Shown here: positions 1 through 8,143 of the stretch, piece after piece
Numbering within the stretch: the first letter of the stretch is position 1
Layout of the letters: each line of letters starts with the position of its first letter
Source: CAIRTM01 sp963723235
Lineage (GTDB): Bacteria > Desulfobacterota > WTBG01 > CAIYCZ01 > CAIRTM01
DNA: 64,000 nt
Direction of reading: 5' to 3'
NCBI GenBank assembly: GCA_963723235.1
Contig: CAVRPV010000010.1
Coordinates: forward strand, 372,001-436,000
Program-made: the position numbers and the translations under genes
The notes under the pieces: model-generated
What the model was told of the DNA's origin: nothing
The model's database searches: none
What the model saw: the letters and a program-made list of their open reading frames with translations, nothing else

Positions 1-315
1 AGCACGATCAGCAAAACCATCAGCCTGAAGTCGGCACATGACGAATACACCTTTAACGTTCTGGATGTCAGCAGTACCGTCAAGGAAATCGCTACGGAAC
101 TTATTACCGTTACTAAGGGCAAAGAATATATGATTAACGTCTCACTGCCCGATGGCATACCCCACCCGATTGTACGGGGAGAGATTGTCATAATAACCGA
201 TGACAAAGATCAGGAAAGCATTAGGGTTCAGATATATGGCCGCGCTGCACCTGTTCCACAGAACAACAGACCAGGGAAACCGAAACGAAAAAGAAATGCC
301 GCCTATGTAGCTTGA
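1..315 (+). CDS. C-terminal fragment of a DUF1573/Hydin-type Ig-like domain protein (5' truncated by window)
   Basis: The frame is open from base 1 to the TGA ending at 315, so the gene begins before the window; 104 residues are visible. The segment reads as a beta-strand-rich domain. A stretch of the form VRGEIVIITDDKDQESI, followed by strand residues ending in YGR, matches the usual end of DUF1573 and ASPM/SPD-2/Hydin Ig-like repeats (G-x-I-x-I-x-T-x-D, then a closing strand). A basic tail rich in Lys and Arg follows. Such domains usually occur in exported proteins, but no signal peptide can be checked because the start is missing. The family assignment rests on this one motif and is moderate. 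Confidence 0.5.
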   Translation, partial: STISKTISLKSAHDEYTFNVLDVSSTVKEIATELITVTKGKEYMINVSLPDGIPHPIVRGEIVIITDDKDQESIRVQIYGRAAPVPQNNRPGKPKRKRNAAYVA

Positions 316-410
316 GAAGATCTGTTAGTCCTTTGGACGGCCATCTTCAAAATCATGCAGCAGCCGCAATAGCAGCAACGGGTCATGCGCACTCTGAAAA
401 ATAAGCGCGA

Positions 411-590
411 TCCAATCAAGATGGAGTCGTACATAGTGCCCAAAAGCTTGTTTTCAATACGCGCTTGAAAAAAGTTCGTAGACAAGGCGCGCGAATCCGA
501 AGGAATGAGATGTACGTGCCGTACGCCGCAATGACTGAGGATGAAGCGCAACACAGTATCCGGACTTTTTACGAGTGTGTCAATCAAGAC
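411..590. repeat. Intergenic repeat, copy 1 (~180 bp, imperfect inverted ends)
   Basis: This stretch is clearly related to 14382-14560. Both begin with a block containing the form gtcgta, carry an internal gaaaaaagttcg/gtaaaaagttcg block, share the block gtacgccgcaatga, and end with tccggactttttac followed by a gtcaat block. The ends are roughly inverted relative to each other (a taaaaag-type arm at the left, ctttttac at the right). Translated leftward, both copies give a peptide starting IDxLVKSPDxVLR. This looks like a non-coding dispersed repeat whose reverse frame is accidentally open. It fills most of the 305 bases between the preceding gene and larE. Confidence 0.75.
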
Positions 591-620
591 CTTTAAACAC
601 AGACCTCATACGCACTCAAT

Positions 621-1439
621 ATGCAGGAACTTCAGCGAAAAAAAACGACTCTGGAACATATCATCCGGGAAATGGGGAGCGTACTTGTCGCCTTTTCAGG
701 CGGTGTTGACAGCACCCTGCTTGCTGCGATTGCCTGCAGGATTCTGGGAGACCATGCTACTGCAGTAACCGCCATATCCGCAACCTATACTGAACGCGAA
801 CGCAGCGAGGCAGCACTCATCGCCCGCACAATCGGCATTAAGCATCATGAAGCCGAAACCCATGAAAGCGAAAATGAACTTTTTCAGTCCAACCCCCCCA
901 ATCGTTGCTATTACTGTAAACTTGAACTCTACAAAGTGCTGAACAATCTGAAATCAAAGCTTGGATCACAATGGATTATTGACGGCACAACCACTGACGA
1001 TTTTTCAGATTATCGTCCCGGCATGATCGCTACCCGTGAGCAAGGGGTGCGCAGCCCCCTGGTTGAAGCCGACCTGTCCAAAGATGATGTGCGCGCGCTC
1101 TCCCGGGAGCTGCATCTGCCCACAGCTGACAAGGAAGCACAGCCCTGCCTTGCATCACGAATCCCGTATGGCACACCCGTCACAAAAGAGCGTCTTCAAT
1201 CGGTCGAGCAGGCCGAGCGTATTCTGTGTGAAGCAGGGTTCACCCAGTGCCGTGTCCGGCATCACGGGGCAATAGCCCGCATTGAGGTTGCTCCAGAACA
1301 AATCGACCGATTTACCGATACAGAACTAAGAATGCGGATTATGGGGAAAATACAGGAACTCGGCTTTACCTGGGTGGCTGTTGATCTTGGCGGGTACCGC
1401 ATGGGCAGCCTGAACGAAGCACTCACCACACCGCGCTGA
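621..1439 (+). CDS. larE: LarE, pyridinium-3,5-biscarboxylic acid mononucleotide sulfurtransferase
   Basis: PP-loop ATPase of 272 residues, the family's normal length. The P-loop SGGVDS lies at residues 26-31. LarE activates the pyridinium dinucleotide precursor by adenylation and adds sulfur to build the nickel-pincer nucleotide cofactor. Three cysteines are visible: C96 and C99 in NRCYYC, and C176 in PCLASR. C176 matches the sacrificial cysteine of the Lactobacillus enzyme. The three-cysteine set matches the subfamily that binds a [4Fe-4S] cluster and can transfer sulfur catalytically; that is family knowledge, and its use here is inferred. larA, larB and larC are not in the window, so the client enzyme is unknown. 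Confidence 0.88.
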   Translation: MQELQRKKTTLEHIIREMGSVLVAFSGGVDSTLLAAIACRILGDHATAVTAISATYTERERSEAALIARTIGIKHHEAETHESENELFQSNPPNRCYYCKLELYKVLNNLKSKLGSQWIIDGTTTDDFSDYRPGMIATREQGVRSPLVEADLSKDDVRALSRELHLPTADKEAQPCLASRIPYGTPVTKERLQSVEQAERILCEAGFTQCRVRHHGAIARIEVAPEQIDRFTDTELRMRIMGKIQELGFTWVAVDLGGYRMGSLNEALTTPR

Positions 1440-1444
1440 ATCAT

Positions 1445-2104
1445 CTAGTTTTTCCACAAACTGCTTCCAAGCTCTTCAGCCGCGTTCAAAAAATTCTGGT
1501 TGCGTACATACGCTTCATCGGAAAGCTTTGGGTCAAGGCCAAGCCTGACATACTGTTGGCTCAACTGCTCGGCACTCATATGAATCTGCCCGGCCTGTGC
1601 CAGGCCTGTTGCCGCAACCACGCTCAATCTGTTATCCGCACCGAGTACCCCGGTGATATATTCAAACAGCTCCACTACCGGACGGGCATCCTCATCTGAT
1701 GGCGCGCCCATGGTCAGCAGCAACACAAAGTGCTTCTTCCACTCATGCCAGGGCGTATGCACGAGGCCCTGTTCAGTTATGCGAACATGCATGAAAGAGC
1801 GAAACCGGTCAAGAATCATTTTCAGCGGGGCGGCAACATGATGAAAATAAATTGGACCGGCAAAGACAAGCACGTCGGCTGCCAGTATTTTCTCACTCAA
1901 CACAGGCCAATCGTCGTTTGTAAGGGCACAGCGCTTAATAAGATTGCAACGCAGGCATCCCCGGCATGGTTTCAGTTTGCAGTCCTGTGCGTGAACCGTC
2001 TCCATGCTCACGCCTGAAGCCTGCAAGCCCCTCTCAAAAGACTGCAGGAGCGCTTTTGAATTCGCGTTGGGGCGAGGGCTCGATGAAAAGGCAAGTACGT
2101 GCAT
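1445..2104 (-). CDS. Iron-sulfur flavoprotein of the NADPH-dependent FMN reductase family
   Basis: Flavodoxin-fold protein of 219 residues. The N-terminal strand and phosphate-binding loop (SSSPRPNANSKAL, residues 7-19) are typical of FMN reductase/Isf proteins. Cysteines C47, C50, C53 and C59 form the compact C-x2-C-x2-C-x5-C motif that binds a [4Fe-4S] cluster in Isf proteins; C42 is additional. The segment AGPIYFHHVAAPLKMILDR is the usual FMN-site helix. The protein is presumably a cytoplasmic electron carrier or reductase of an anaerobe. It starts five bases after the end of the SnoaL-like gene and is probably co-transcribed with it. The substrate cannot be read from the sequence. Confidence 0.85.
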   Translation of the reverse strand: MHVLAFSSSPRPNANSKALLQSFERGLQASGVSMETVHAQDCKLKPCRGCLRCNLIKRCALTNDDWPVLSEKILAADVLVFAGPIYFHHVAAPLKMILDRFRSFMHVRITEQGLVHTPWHEWKKHFVLLLTMGAPSDEDARPVVELFEYITGVLGADNRLSVVAATGLAQAGQIHMSAEQLSQQYVRLGLDPKLSDEAYVRNQNFLNAAEELGSSLWKN

Positions 2105-2109
2105 AGGTG

Positions 2110-2508
2110 TTAAACGGAGCCGGTACCGGCTGCAGTGACAAATGAAGTGTCTTTAAAATAATCACTGATAAACGTAATCCGCCCCATATCACAGTGCACA
2201 AGAGTAACACCGCTGTTGAGATATGGCTGAGAAGTTTGAAGGCGCGCGCTGTTAGTCCATACAATACAGGCTCTATCATGATCTGCGATCACATACTGCA
2301 CCTGAAAAATAATATCGGGAAATTTACGAAGCAGCGCCTTGAGAAAGATTAAAACCCTTTTTTTACCGACAACCTGGTCAGTCCCCGGGAAATCAAACAT
2401 TACATCTTCAGCTAAATACGGGTCAAGCAAGGCCATGTTTTTTGTGTTCATGGCTTCAAAAATCAAACCGGACACCGAGCTGGCAGGTTGCGCAGACTGT
2501 GCTGTCAT
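2110..2508 (-). CDS. SnoaL-like/NTF2-fold protein
   Basis: A small protein of 132 residues with the alpha+beta-barrel pattern of SnoaL/NTF2-like proteins. An N-terminal helix is followed by NMALLDPYLAEDVMFDFPG, then GKKRVLIFLKALLRKFPDI, and alternating strands ending GRITFISDYFKD. This family includes polyketide cyclases, limonene-epoxide hydrolase-like enzymes and many uncharacterised ligand-binding proteins, so no reaction can be assigned. It lies directly upstream of the iron-sulfur flavoprotein on the same strand with a five-base gap, which suggests a two-gene operon. No clear ribosome-binding site was found before the ATG. Confidence 0.65.
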   Translation of the reverse strand: MTAQSAQPASSVSGLIFEAMNTKNMALLDPYLAEDVMFDFPGTDQVVGKKRVLIFLKALLRKFPDIIFQVQYVIADHDRACIVWTNSARLQTSQPYLNSGVTLVHCDMGRITFISDYFKDTSFVTAAGTGSV

Positions 2509-2583
2509 ATCGTGCTACTCACGGTCAGGGGTTAGCGAACGTTATGTTCGACTAGAGCTGCAGCATCCATCATTGCGTAACTA

Positions 2584-2943
2584 TCAGGAATCAGACCGTG
2601 GCGGGGTCAGAGATTTAAGTACTGCACGGGCCCGGGCCTGAAACGATTCCGGTACTTCAATGACGGCAAAGCCCTTCTGGGCGACATAGATACCATCAAA
2701 AGACGTGTCCTGAAAGCTGCGCACAAGCACCGGTATGCCCTCTTTTTCCAGGGCATCCCTCATTACGTCGGCTTCAAACCTGTCTCCGGCAACAGCCGCC
2801 CGTACAAAAACCACGTCAGCCTCTTGCTTGCGTTCACTTTGCAGTGCACTCCACTGGCCCTCACTGATCAGTTCACAGTTGCAGTCCTCGCACCGTGTTA
2901 CGCTGTCCAGAAACTCCGTTTCACATCCGGGACAATATTTCAT
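2584..2943 (-). CDS. Zinc-ribbon plus DUF2007-type protein
   Basis: This 119-residue protein opens with a zinc ribbon: C4-x2-C7 (YCPGC) and a second C-x2-C in RCEDC. It continues with a domain of the DUF2007 type, recognised by FEADVMRDALEKEGIPVLVR and a final strand before a C-terminal helix. DUF2007 proteins resemble signal-transducing PII-like folds, but their function is not established. The ATG has a good GGGAGG ribosome-binding site about ten bases upstream. It follows greA on the same strand with a 24-base gap, so the two may be co-transcribed. Confidence 0.7.
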   Translation of the reverse strand: MKYCPGCETEFLDSVTRCEDCNCELISEGQWSALQSERKQEADVVFVRAAVAGDRFEADVMRDALEKEGIPVLVRSFQDTSFDGIYVAQKGFAVIEVPESFQARARAVLKSLTPPRSDS

Positions 2944-2967
2944 AATGGTAGCCCTCCCCTTTGTTTA

Positions 2968-3441
2968 TTATTCAAACCGTATGTGCAGCACCGTGTAGCT
3001 TCTCACACCGCCCGGGGTCTTTACTTCAATAAGGTCATCAACGCTCCTGCCGATAAGGGCTCTGGCAATCGGAGAACTCAGGGAGATTTTCCCCTTATCG
3101 ACATCCGCCTCATCAAGGCCGACAATCTGATAGGTTACCTCACCGCCGCGATCCTCATCCTCCAGCACGACAGTCGCGCCGAATGCAATCTTATCAGAGG
3201 ATATCATGGCCGGATCAATGACCTGAGCGCCTGCAAGTCTTTGTTCTATCTCCTTGATCCGTCCCTCAATAAAACTCTGTTTTTCTTTGGCGGCGTCATA
3301 TTCAGCGTTTTCAGATAAATCACCATGCGCAGCTGCAGTGGCAATCTCCCTGATAATTTCCTGACGATCAACCGTCTTCATTTTGCGCAGTTGCTCCTTC
3401 AGGGTTTCATACCCGTTTTTGGTCATTACACTCGCTTGCAT
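2968..3441 (-). CDS. greA: Transcription elongation factor GreA
   Basis: GreA stimulates the RNA cleavage activity of backtracked RNA polymerase. The N-terminal coiled coil carries the signature GDLSENAEYDAAKE, whose tip acidic residues act at the polymerase active site. The C-terminal FKBP-like domain ends in PGGVRSYTVLHI. I place the start at the ATG at 3441, giving MQASVMTKNGYETL, because GreA proteins usually begin a few residues before an MTxxGYxxL block. A GTG at 3453 in frame is the longer alternative. An AGGA lies just upstream of 3441, closer than ideal. A terminator-like hairpin stands directly upstream of the gene (see 3473-3505). Confidence 0.9.
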   Translation of the reverse strand: MQASVMTKNGYETLKEQLRKMKTVDRQEIIREIATAAAHGDLSENAEYDAAKEKQSFIEGRIKEIEQRLAGAQVIDPAMISSDKIAFGATVVLEDEDRGGEVTYQIVGLDEADVDKGKISLSSPIARALIGRSVDDLIEVKTPGGVRSYTVLHIRFE

Positions 3442-3472
3442 TCGTCCTGACACCCCATGTCAATACCATTAA

Positions 3473-3505
3473 CGAAAAAGAAAGGATGACCGTTGCCGGT
3501 CATCC
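3473..3505 (-). terminator. Terminator-like hairpin in the greA leader (possible attenuator)
   Basis: A perfect 8-bp stem, ggatgacc/ggtcatcc with a 6-base loop, occupies 3484-3505. Read on the minus strand it is followed at once by TTTCTTTTT, the form of an intrinsic terminator. It lies about 20-30 bases before greA. No minus-strand gene lies upstream that needs ending, because the next gene upstream is the divergent catalase remnant. It could therefore stop a short leader transcript before greA. On the plus strand the T-run is far from the stem, so it is a weak terminator in that direction. Confidence 0.55.
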
Positions 3506-3638
3506 GGGCTCATTGATTTTTGACGGTTCACTTTAAAAATAAATACCGTGAACGTGCACTAATGTCAACACTATTGGGTAGAGATGTATACGAAACAGCA
3601 TGATACCAGTGTATCGTTGACTGAACACCGGATAGTGC

Positions 3639-3667
3639 TTGACACTTATATTATTTAATCTAATAAT
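3639..3667 (+). promoter_or_regulatory. Sigma-70-type promoter upstream of the catalase remnant
   Basis: A perfect -35 hexamer TTGACA lies at 3639-3644. After a 16-17 base spacer comes TAATAA/AATAAT at 3661-3667 in an AT-rich run. It is about 80 bases before the catalase start, in the right orientation. The promoter looks intact although the gene behind it is broken. Confidence 0.55.
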
Positions 3668-3750
3668 TATTACTAATAAATAGTGCTATAAATCATTTCT
3701 CAAATGCAAAGAAAACCTACGGCAAAACCAACACGACAGGAGGAATGCAT

Positions 3751-4715
3751 ATGAGCAAAAAGAAAAAACTTACAAACAATGCAGGTGCACCGGTTGTTGA
3801 TAATCAAAACATAATGACAGCAGGCCCACGCGGCCCTCAACTGCTGCAGGACGTATGGTTTCTGGAAAAACTTGCCCATTTTGACCGGGAAGTAATCCCT
3901 GAGCGCCGTATGCATGCCAAGGGATCCGGGGCATATGGCACGTTCACGGTCACCCGTGATATAACCAAGTACACCAAGGCAAAAATTTTCTCAGAAGTCG
4001 GCAAAAAAACTGATCTGTTTGTACGCTTTTCAACCGTTGCAGGCGAACGCGGTGCAGCCGATGCTGAACGCGATATACGCGGCTTTGCCGTCAAATTTTA
4101 CACCGAGCAGGGCAACTGGGACCTGGTAGGCAATACATCTTATGGAACTGAACCGCAACCCGGAGAACTACTTTGCCGAAGTTGAGCAGGCGGCTTTTAA
4201 TCCTGCCAATGTGGTACCGGGCATAGGCTTCTCACCCGACAAAATGCTGCAGGGACGGCTCTTCTCCTATGGCGATGCGCAGCGCTACCGTCTGGGTGTC
4301 AACCATCACCTGATACCGGTCAACCAGGCACGTTGCCCGTTTCACAGCTACCACCGCGATGGCGCAAATGCGCGTTGACGGCAATTACGGCTCAACACTC
4401 GGATATGAACCCAACAGCTTCAATGAGTGGCAGGAACAGCCTGAATTCAAGGAGCCGCCGCTTGAGCTGAACGGTGCAGCTGATCACTGGAACCACCGCA
4501 CTGATGATGATTACTATACGCAGCCGGGCAAGCTCTTTCGACTGATGACAGCAAAGCAGAAAAAAATACTTTTTGAAAATACGGCCAGATCCCTCGGCTC
4601 AGCGCCGAAAAACATCCAGCTCCGCCATATCGGCAACTGCCTCAAGGCCGACCCGGCATATGGCAAAGGTGTGGCTGATGCGCTGGGCATACCCGTTAGC
4701 AAAGCAGGTGTCTGA
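3751..4715 (+). pseudogene. katA: Catalase, disrupted by an internal deletion and frameshifts
   Basis: Three consecutive pieces in different frames read as one clade-3-type haem catalase. The N-terminal piece has the distal histidine in RMHAKGSGAYGTF and runs to GNWDLVGN. There the sequence jumps to ELNRNPENYFAEVEQAAF, so about 170 residues usually present between these points, including the segment after the active-site Asn, are missing (estimated from family memory). The proximal haem tyrosine motif RLFSYGDAQRYRLG is present. A second shift, an extra A near 4358, separates CPFHSYHRDG from MRVDGNYGS. The start at 3751 is chosen because AGGAGG at 3738-3743 is seven bases away; the ATG at 3745 is too close. 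The product cannot be an active catalase as assembled. Confidence 0.85.
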
Positions 4716-4739
4716 TAAACAAGAGCTCGCATACTGGAA

Positions 4740-4782
4740 GGGAACATCAGGCGTGTAGTCCGCTTGATGTTCCCCTTTTTTT
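4740..4782 (+). terminator. Intrinsic terminator after the catalase remnant
   Basis: The stem gggaacatca/tgatgttccc (10 bp, with further partial pairing inside) is followed immediately by C and seven T. This is a classic intrinsic terminator placed about 25 bases after the catalase stop codon. Confidence 0.85.
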
Positions 4783-4825
4783 CAATACACAGTACTATCT
4801 CCTGGAAAGCGAATAGAGCGCCACT

Positions 4826-6112
4826 ATGACATCCCCGGCACTTCTCCCGAAACTTCTTCAGATCGAACCCACAAACGCCTGTAATTTTAACTGTGAAATG
4901 TGTTTGCACGGCTCATCAGAAAAAACACAGTCAACGTACCTGTCACTTGAAAAGTTTGAACAACTGGCTCGTGACGTGTTCCCTGCACTTGACAGCCTGA
5001 TTCTGTTTGGCTGGGGGGAACCGCTCATGCACCCGGATTTTATAGCGATGCTCACGGTTGCACGAGCCAACCTCAAGGCTGATGCAAAAATTAAAGTAAC
5101 ATCTAATGGTTCACTGCTTACTACTCAGATTATCGATACTATTTTAAATAATAGATTAATAGACTTTCTGAATATTTCATGCGATAAGCCGCCTGGAGAA
5201 AACGACTCTTTTCCCGGTCATCACAATGAATCCGGCCGGGTACTGTACAATCTCGACTATGCACTTCGACATCCCCTGCGTTCACGCATAAAAATCGGCA
5301 TAGATACTGTTGTTATGCGCTCAGACATTGAAGCCCTTCCAGCCCTTGTTGATCAATTCGGAAAACGCGGTGCGGATTCAGTTCTTGTCAGCCATGTTTT
5401 TCCCTATCACGCTCAGCTTGAATCTGAAATGCTCTATACTCTCATGTCAGCCGAGGCGTGGTCTGTGTTTGAAAAAATCGGCGACATTGACCCGCAGCAC
5501 TGGTTCGGGCTTCCCAATAAGCAGGATGTATCCCCAAACCCGGCCTCCGGCATTACATCTCAACAGGCGCTCATACTTGAGCAGGCCCGCACAGCCGGCA
5601 TTAAACTCAACTATGCTCTTTTTCAATCCGTTAAAAAGCGTGTCCCTGAATTTGAAACTACACGCAGAATTTTTGATCTGGCACGTCGCAATGCCGAGCG
5701 TTACGGCATGCACCTTGATCTGCCCCCGCTGTTCGGCTCTCTGCAGAAACGAGCCTGTCCCTATGTTCAGGCTGATGCTGCGGTTATACGCTCGGATGGC
5801 GCCGTAGTACCCTGCTTTAAAAACCTCTACCCGCACAGCGCCTACTTCAACAAACGCACCCGTGCATATACCCCGCATGTATTCGGCTCCATTGCCGATA
5901 CGGCTTTTATAGATATCTGGAACTGCACAGCATATCGTCAGTTTAGGGCAGATATGCATGACATGAACGATCACATAGCCTGGTGCGGTGATTGTTCCTT
6001 TTCGCTGTACTACTGCTATTTTTCACACGATGCCAGACATGACTGCATGCTCAATGAACCATTCTGTTCTGACTGCCCGTTCAGCCTTGACCTGACACGC
6101 TGCGCTCTATAA
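4826..6112 (+). CDS. Radical SAM protein with cysteine-rich SPASM-like C terminus
   Basis: A 428-residue protein. The radical SAM [4Fe-4S] motif C19-x3-C23-x2-C26 lies in NACNFNCEMC. FGWGEPLMHPD follows at about 60-70 as the SAM-binding GGEP-like motif, and KVTSNGSLL further on. The C-terminal third (after residue 310) holds at least nine cysteines in SPASM-like spacing (ACPYVQ, PCFKN, WCGDC, YYC, DCM, FCSDC, RC). These would hold auxiliary iron-sulfur clusters, as in peptide- and metalloenzyme-maturing radical SAM proteins. No small precursor peptide is evident next to it, so the substrate is unknown. It follows the catalase terminator and is probably transcribed on its own. Confidence 0.8.
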   Translation: MTSPALLPKLLQIEPTNACNFNCEMCLHGSSEKTQSTYLSLEKFEQLARDVFPALDSLILFGWGEPLMHPDFIAMLTVARANLKADAKIKVTSNGSLLTTQIIDTILNNRLIDFLNISCDKPPGENDSFPGHHNESGRVLYNLDYALRHPLRSRIKIGIDTVVMRSDIEALPALVDQFGKRGADSVLVSHVFPYHAQLESEMLYTLMSAEAWSVFEKIGDIDPQHWFGLPNKQDVSPNPASGITSQQALILEQARTAGIKLNYALFQSVKKRVPEFETTRRIFDLARRNAERYGMHLDLPPLFGSLQKRACPYVQADAAVIRSDGAVVPCFKNLYPHSAYFNKRTRAYTPHVFGSIADTAFIDIWNCTAYRQFRADMHDMNDHIAWCGDCSFSLYYCYFSHDARHDCMLNEPFCSDCPFSLDLTRCAL

Positions 6113-6182
6113 TATTTTTTTTTAACTATGTTCACGATTTCGCCTGTTGCAAAAAAACATATGACCATGTAACAATTTCGCC

Positions 6183-7085
6183 ATGAAGCTCGAATTAACC
6201 GAATATAAACACATACTCGACAACCTTTGTGACGGCATCTATTTTCTGGATAGAAACCGGAAAATAACCTACTGGAACAAAGGTGCTGAAACAATAACCG
6301 GTTATTCTTCAGCAGAGGTGATCGGTCGCGGGTGCTCGGACAATATCCTGGTACACATTGACCAACAAGGCACTCAACTATGCCGTGAGCAATGTCCGGC
6401 AGCAAAAGCTCTGATTGACGGGCAAAGACATGAGGCGGAAGTCTTCCTGCGTCACAAACAAGGCTACCGCCTGCCGGTACGCACCTGCATTGACCCTATT
6501 GTCAACAGCGATGGAATAATTATCGGGGCGGTTGAACTGTTCACCGATATTTCCTCAAGCATGGCGCTGCGCGAGCAAGTCCATGAACTGGAAAAGATGG
6601 CGCTCTTCGACGGCATGACTGAGATCGGTAACCGGCGCTATGCCCAGATGAACCTGCATGCGCGCTTCAATGAAAGAAAACGGTACGGCTGGGATTTTGG
6701 CCTGATGTTCATTGATATTGACAGATTTAAACTGTTTAATGATTCGCACGGGCACGATGTGGGAGATCGTGTGCTGAAGATGGTTGCAAAGACCCTCAGC
6801 AGCAATATCAGGTCATTTGACGTTGCCTGCCGCTGGGGCGGAGATGAGTTTGTTGTCATGCTTGTGCACATTGACCCGGAGGGGCTTTTTTCTACCGCCG
6901 AAAAGCTGCGCACACTGGTAGGTCAATCCGCTTTTTTTGAAAATAACGAACAGATTCATGTGACGGTTTCAATCGGCGCCACCCTTGTTCAGGATAACGA
7001 CACCACCGAAACGCTGATGCAACGCGCTGACAGCCTCATGTACCGCAGCAAAAAAGCTGGTTGCAACAAAGTCTCAATTGACTAA
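6183..7085 (+). CDS. PAS-GGDEF diguanylate cyclase
   Basis: This 300-residue protein has an N-terminal PAS sensor domain (about 7-125; GIYFLDRNRKITYWNKGAE and GYSSAEVIG) and a C-terminal GGDEF domain (about 140-300). The active site GGDEF is at 219-223. An RxxD inhibitory site (RSFD, 210-213) stands five residues before it, so the enzyme should make cyclic di-GMP from two GTP and be product-inhibited. There is no transmembrane segment, so sensing is cytoplasmic, through an unknown PAS ligand. No c-di-GMP effector or phosphodiesterase lies nearby. Confidence 0.9.
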   Translation: MKLELTEYKHILDNLCDGIYFLDRNRKITYWNKGAETITGYSSAEVIGRGCSDNILVHIDQQGTQLCREQCPAAKALIDGQRHEAEVFLRHKQGYRLPVRTCIDPIVNSDGIIIGAVELFTDISSSMALREQVHELEKMALFDGMTEIGNRRYAQMNLHARFNERKRYGWDFGLMFIDIDRFKLFNDSHGHDVGDRVLKMVAKTLSSNIRSFDVACRWGGDEFVVMLVHIDPEGLFSTAEKLRTLVGQSAFFENNEQIHVTVSIGATLVQDNDTTETLMQRADSLMYRSKKAGCNKVSID

Positions 7086-7321
7086 GACTCTGCCGAAGAG
7101 ACTGCGATGCTCCGAAAAACAACCGACCTGCTTCACACACCTCACATAGAAAACCATCAAACAACCCGCACAAGCCAAACAAACGCACGACTTATTGAAC
7201 AAAAAGATTCTTACTTGAATAAACAGCAAGCGCTCATGTGCACCTGTAGCCTTCACGCTTGTCAAGACGGGGTAATCTGTGTTAAAAATTGCACCGTGTA
7301 AAAAATTTCAACAATGACGCA

Positions 7322-8104
7322 ATGCCGACTATCACACTCAATTCCGTGCAGTATGACTTCCTCTCGCAAGGAACACATCATGCAGACCAGCCTGCGCTGG
7401 TACTGCTGCATGGTTCCGGCGGAGACAGCTCGGTATGGGAATACCAGCTTGAGGCCCTTGCTGACAGGCGTCCGGTTATTGCAGTGGACCTTCCCGGCCA
7501 CGGACAGTCACAGGGCAGCCTTGTCCACGATACGGAAGCATACGCCAACTGGCTCAAGCTGCTGATTGATGCCTTGAACCTGCAGGCATTCGTACTCGCC
7601 GGGCACTCTTTGGGTGGTATTATAGCGCAGCAATTTGCACGCACGTTTCCTGAAAGGCTCAAGGGACTTGTGCTGATCGGAACCGGAATGCGTTTTACAA
7701 TCCCGCCGGGGTATCTCGATATGCTCCATCAGGACTTTGATGCAGCCTGCCTGATCTCAAGCAGGCAGGCATTTGCCGCGCACATGCCCTCCGACATGCT
7801 TGAGCGCGGCCTTGCAATGCTGCACCGTAACGGCCCTGAAGTCCTGTTACGTGACCTCTCGGTTTGCGCCGGTTTTGACAGCACAGCCTGGGCACATAGC
7901 CTTGCAATGCCGTGTCTTATCATATGCGGCAGACAGGATGTGATAACCCCTTGTGCACTCTCACATGAGCTTGCGAAAACCATTCCCGCCAGTACCCTGA
8001 AATTGATCGACGAATCCGGCCATATGGCTATGCAGGAACAGCCGGACATATTCAACAATGAGATTTCATCATTTATCGAAAAAACCTGCCGGTCCTACGA
8101 TTAA
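7322..8104 (+). CDS. Alpha/beta-hydrolase fold enzyme
   Basis: Single-domain alpha/beta hydrolase of 260 residues from the ATG at 7322. A TTG eleven codons earlier is a weaker start. Oxyanion-hole motif HGSGGDSSVW lies near residue 30. The nucleophile elbow GHSLGG puts Ser at 96; the acid is probably Asp206 (GRQDVITP) and the base His234 (ESGHMAMQEQP). All triad residues are present, so an esterase, lipase or C-C hydrolase activity is expected; the substrate cannot be predicted. It sits 39 bases upstream of the next plus-strand gene and may share a transcript with it. Confidence 0.8.
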   Translation: MPTITLNSVQYDFLSQGTHHADQPALVLLHGSGGDSSVWEYQLEALADRRPVIAVDLPGHGQSQGSLVHDTEAYANWLKLLIDALNLQAFVLAGHSLGGIIAQQFARTFPERLKGLVLIGTGMRFTIPPGYLDMLHQDFDAACLISSRQAFAAHMPSDMLERGLAMLHRNGPEVLLRDLSVCAGFDSTAWAHSLAMPCLIICGRQDVITPCALSHELAKTIPASTLKLIDESGHMAMQEQPDIFNNEISSFIEKTCRSYD

Positions 8105-8143
8105 CCGACATAAGCGTACTCCAACTGCAATGGAAGGATTTCA

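Noticed and set aside
303..587. Reverse-strand open frame of 94 codons inside repeat copy 1
   Set aside because: It is the accidental translation of the intergenic repeat; the same peptide pattern appears in the other copy, and there is no ribosome-binding site.
3745..4715. Catalase pieces as three separate genes
   Set aside because: Together they cover consecutive parts of one catalase, with only the first having a ribosome-binding site.
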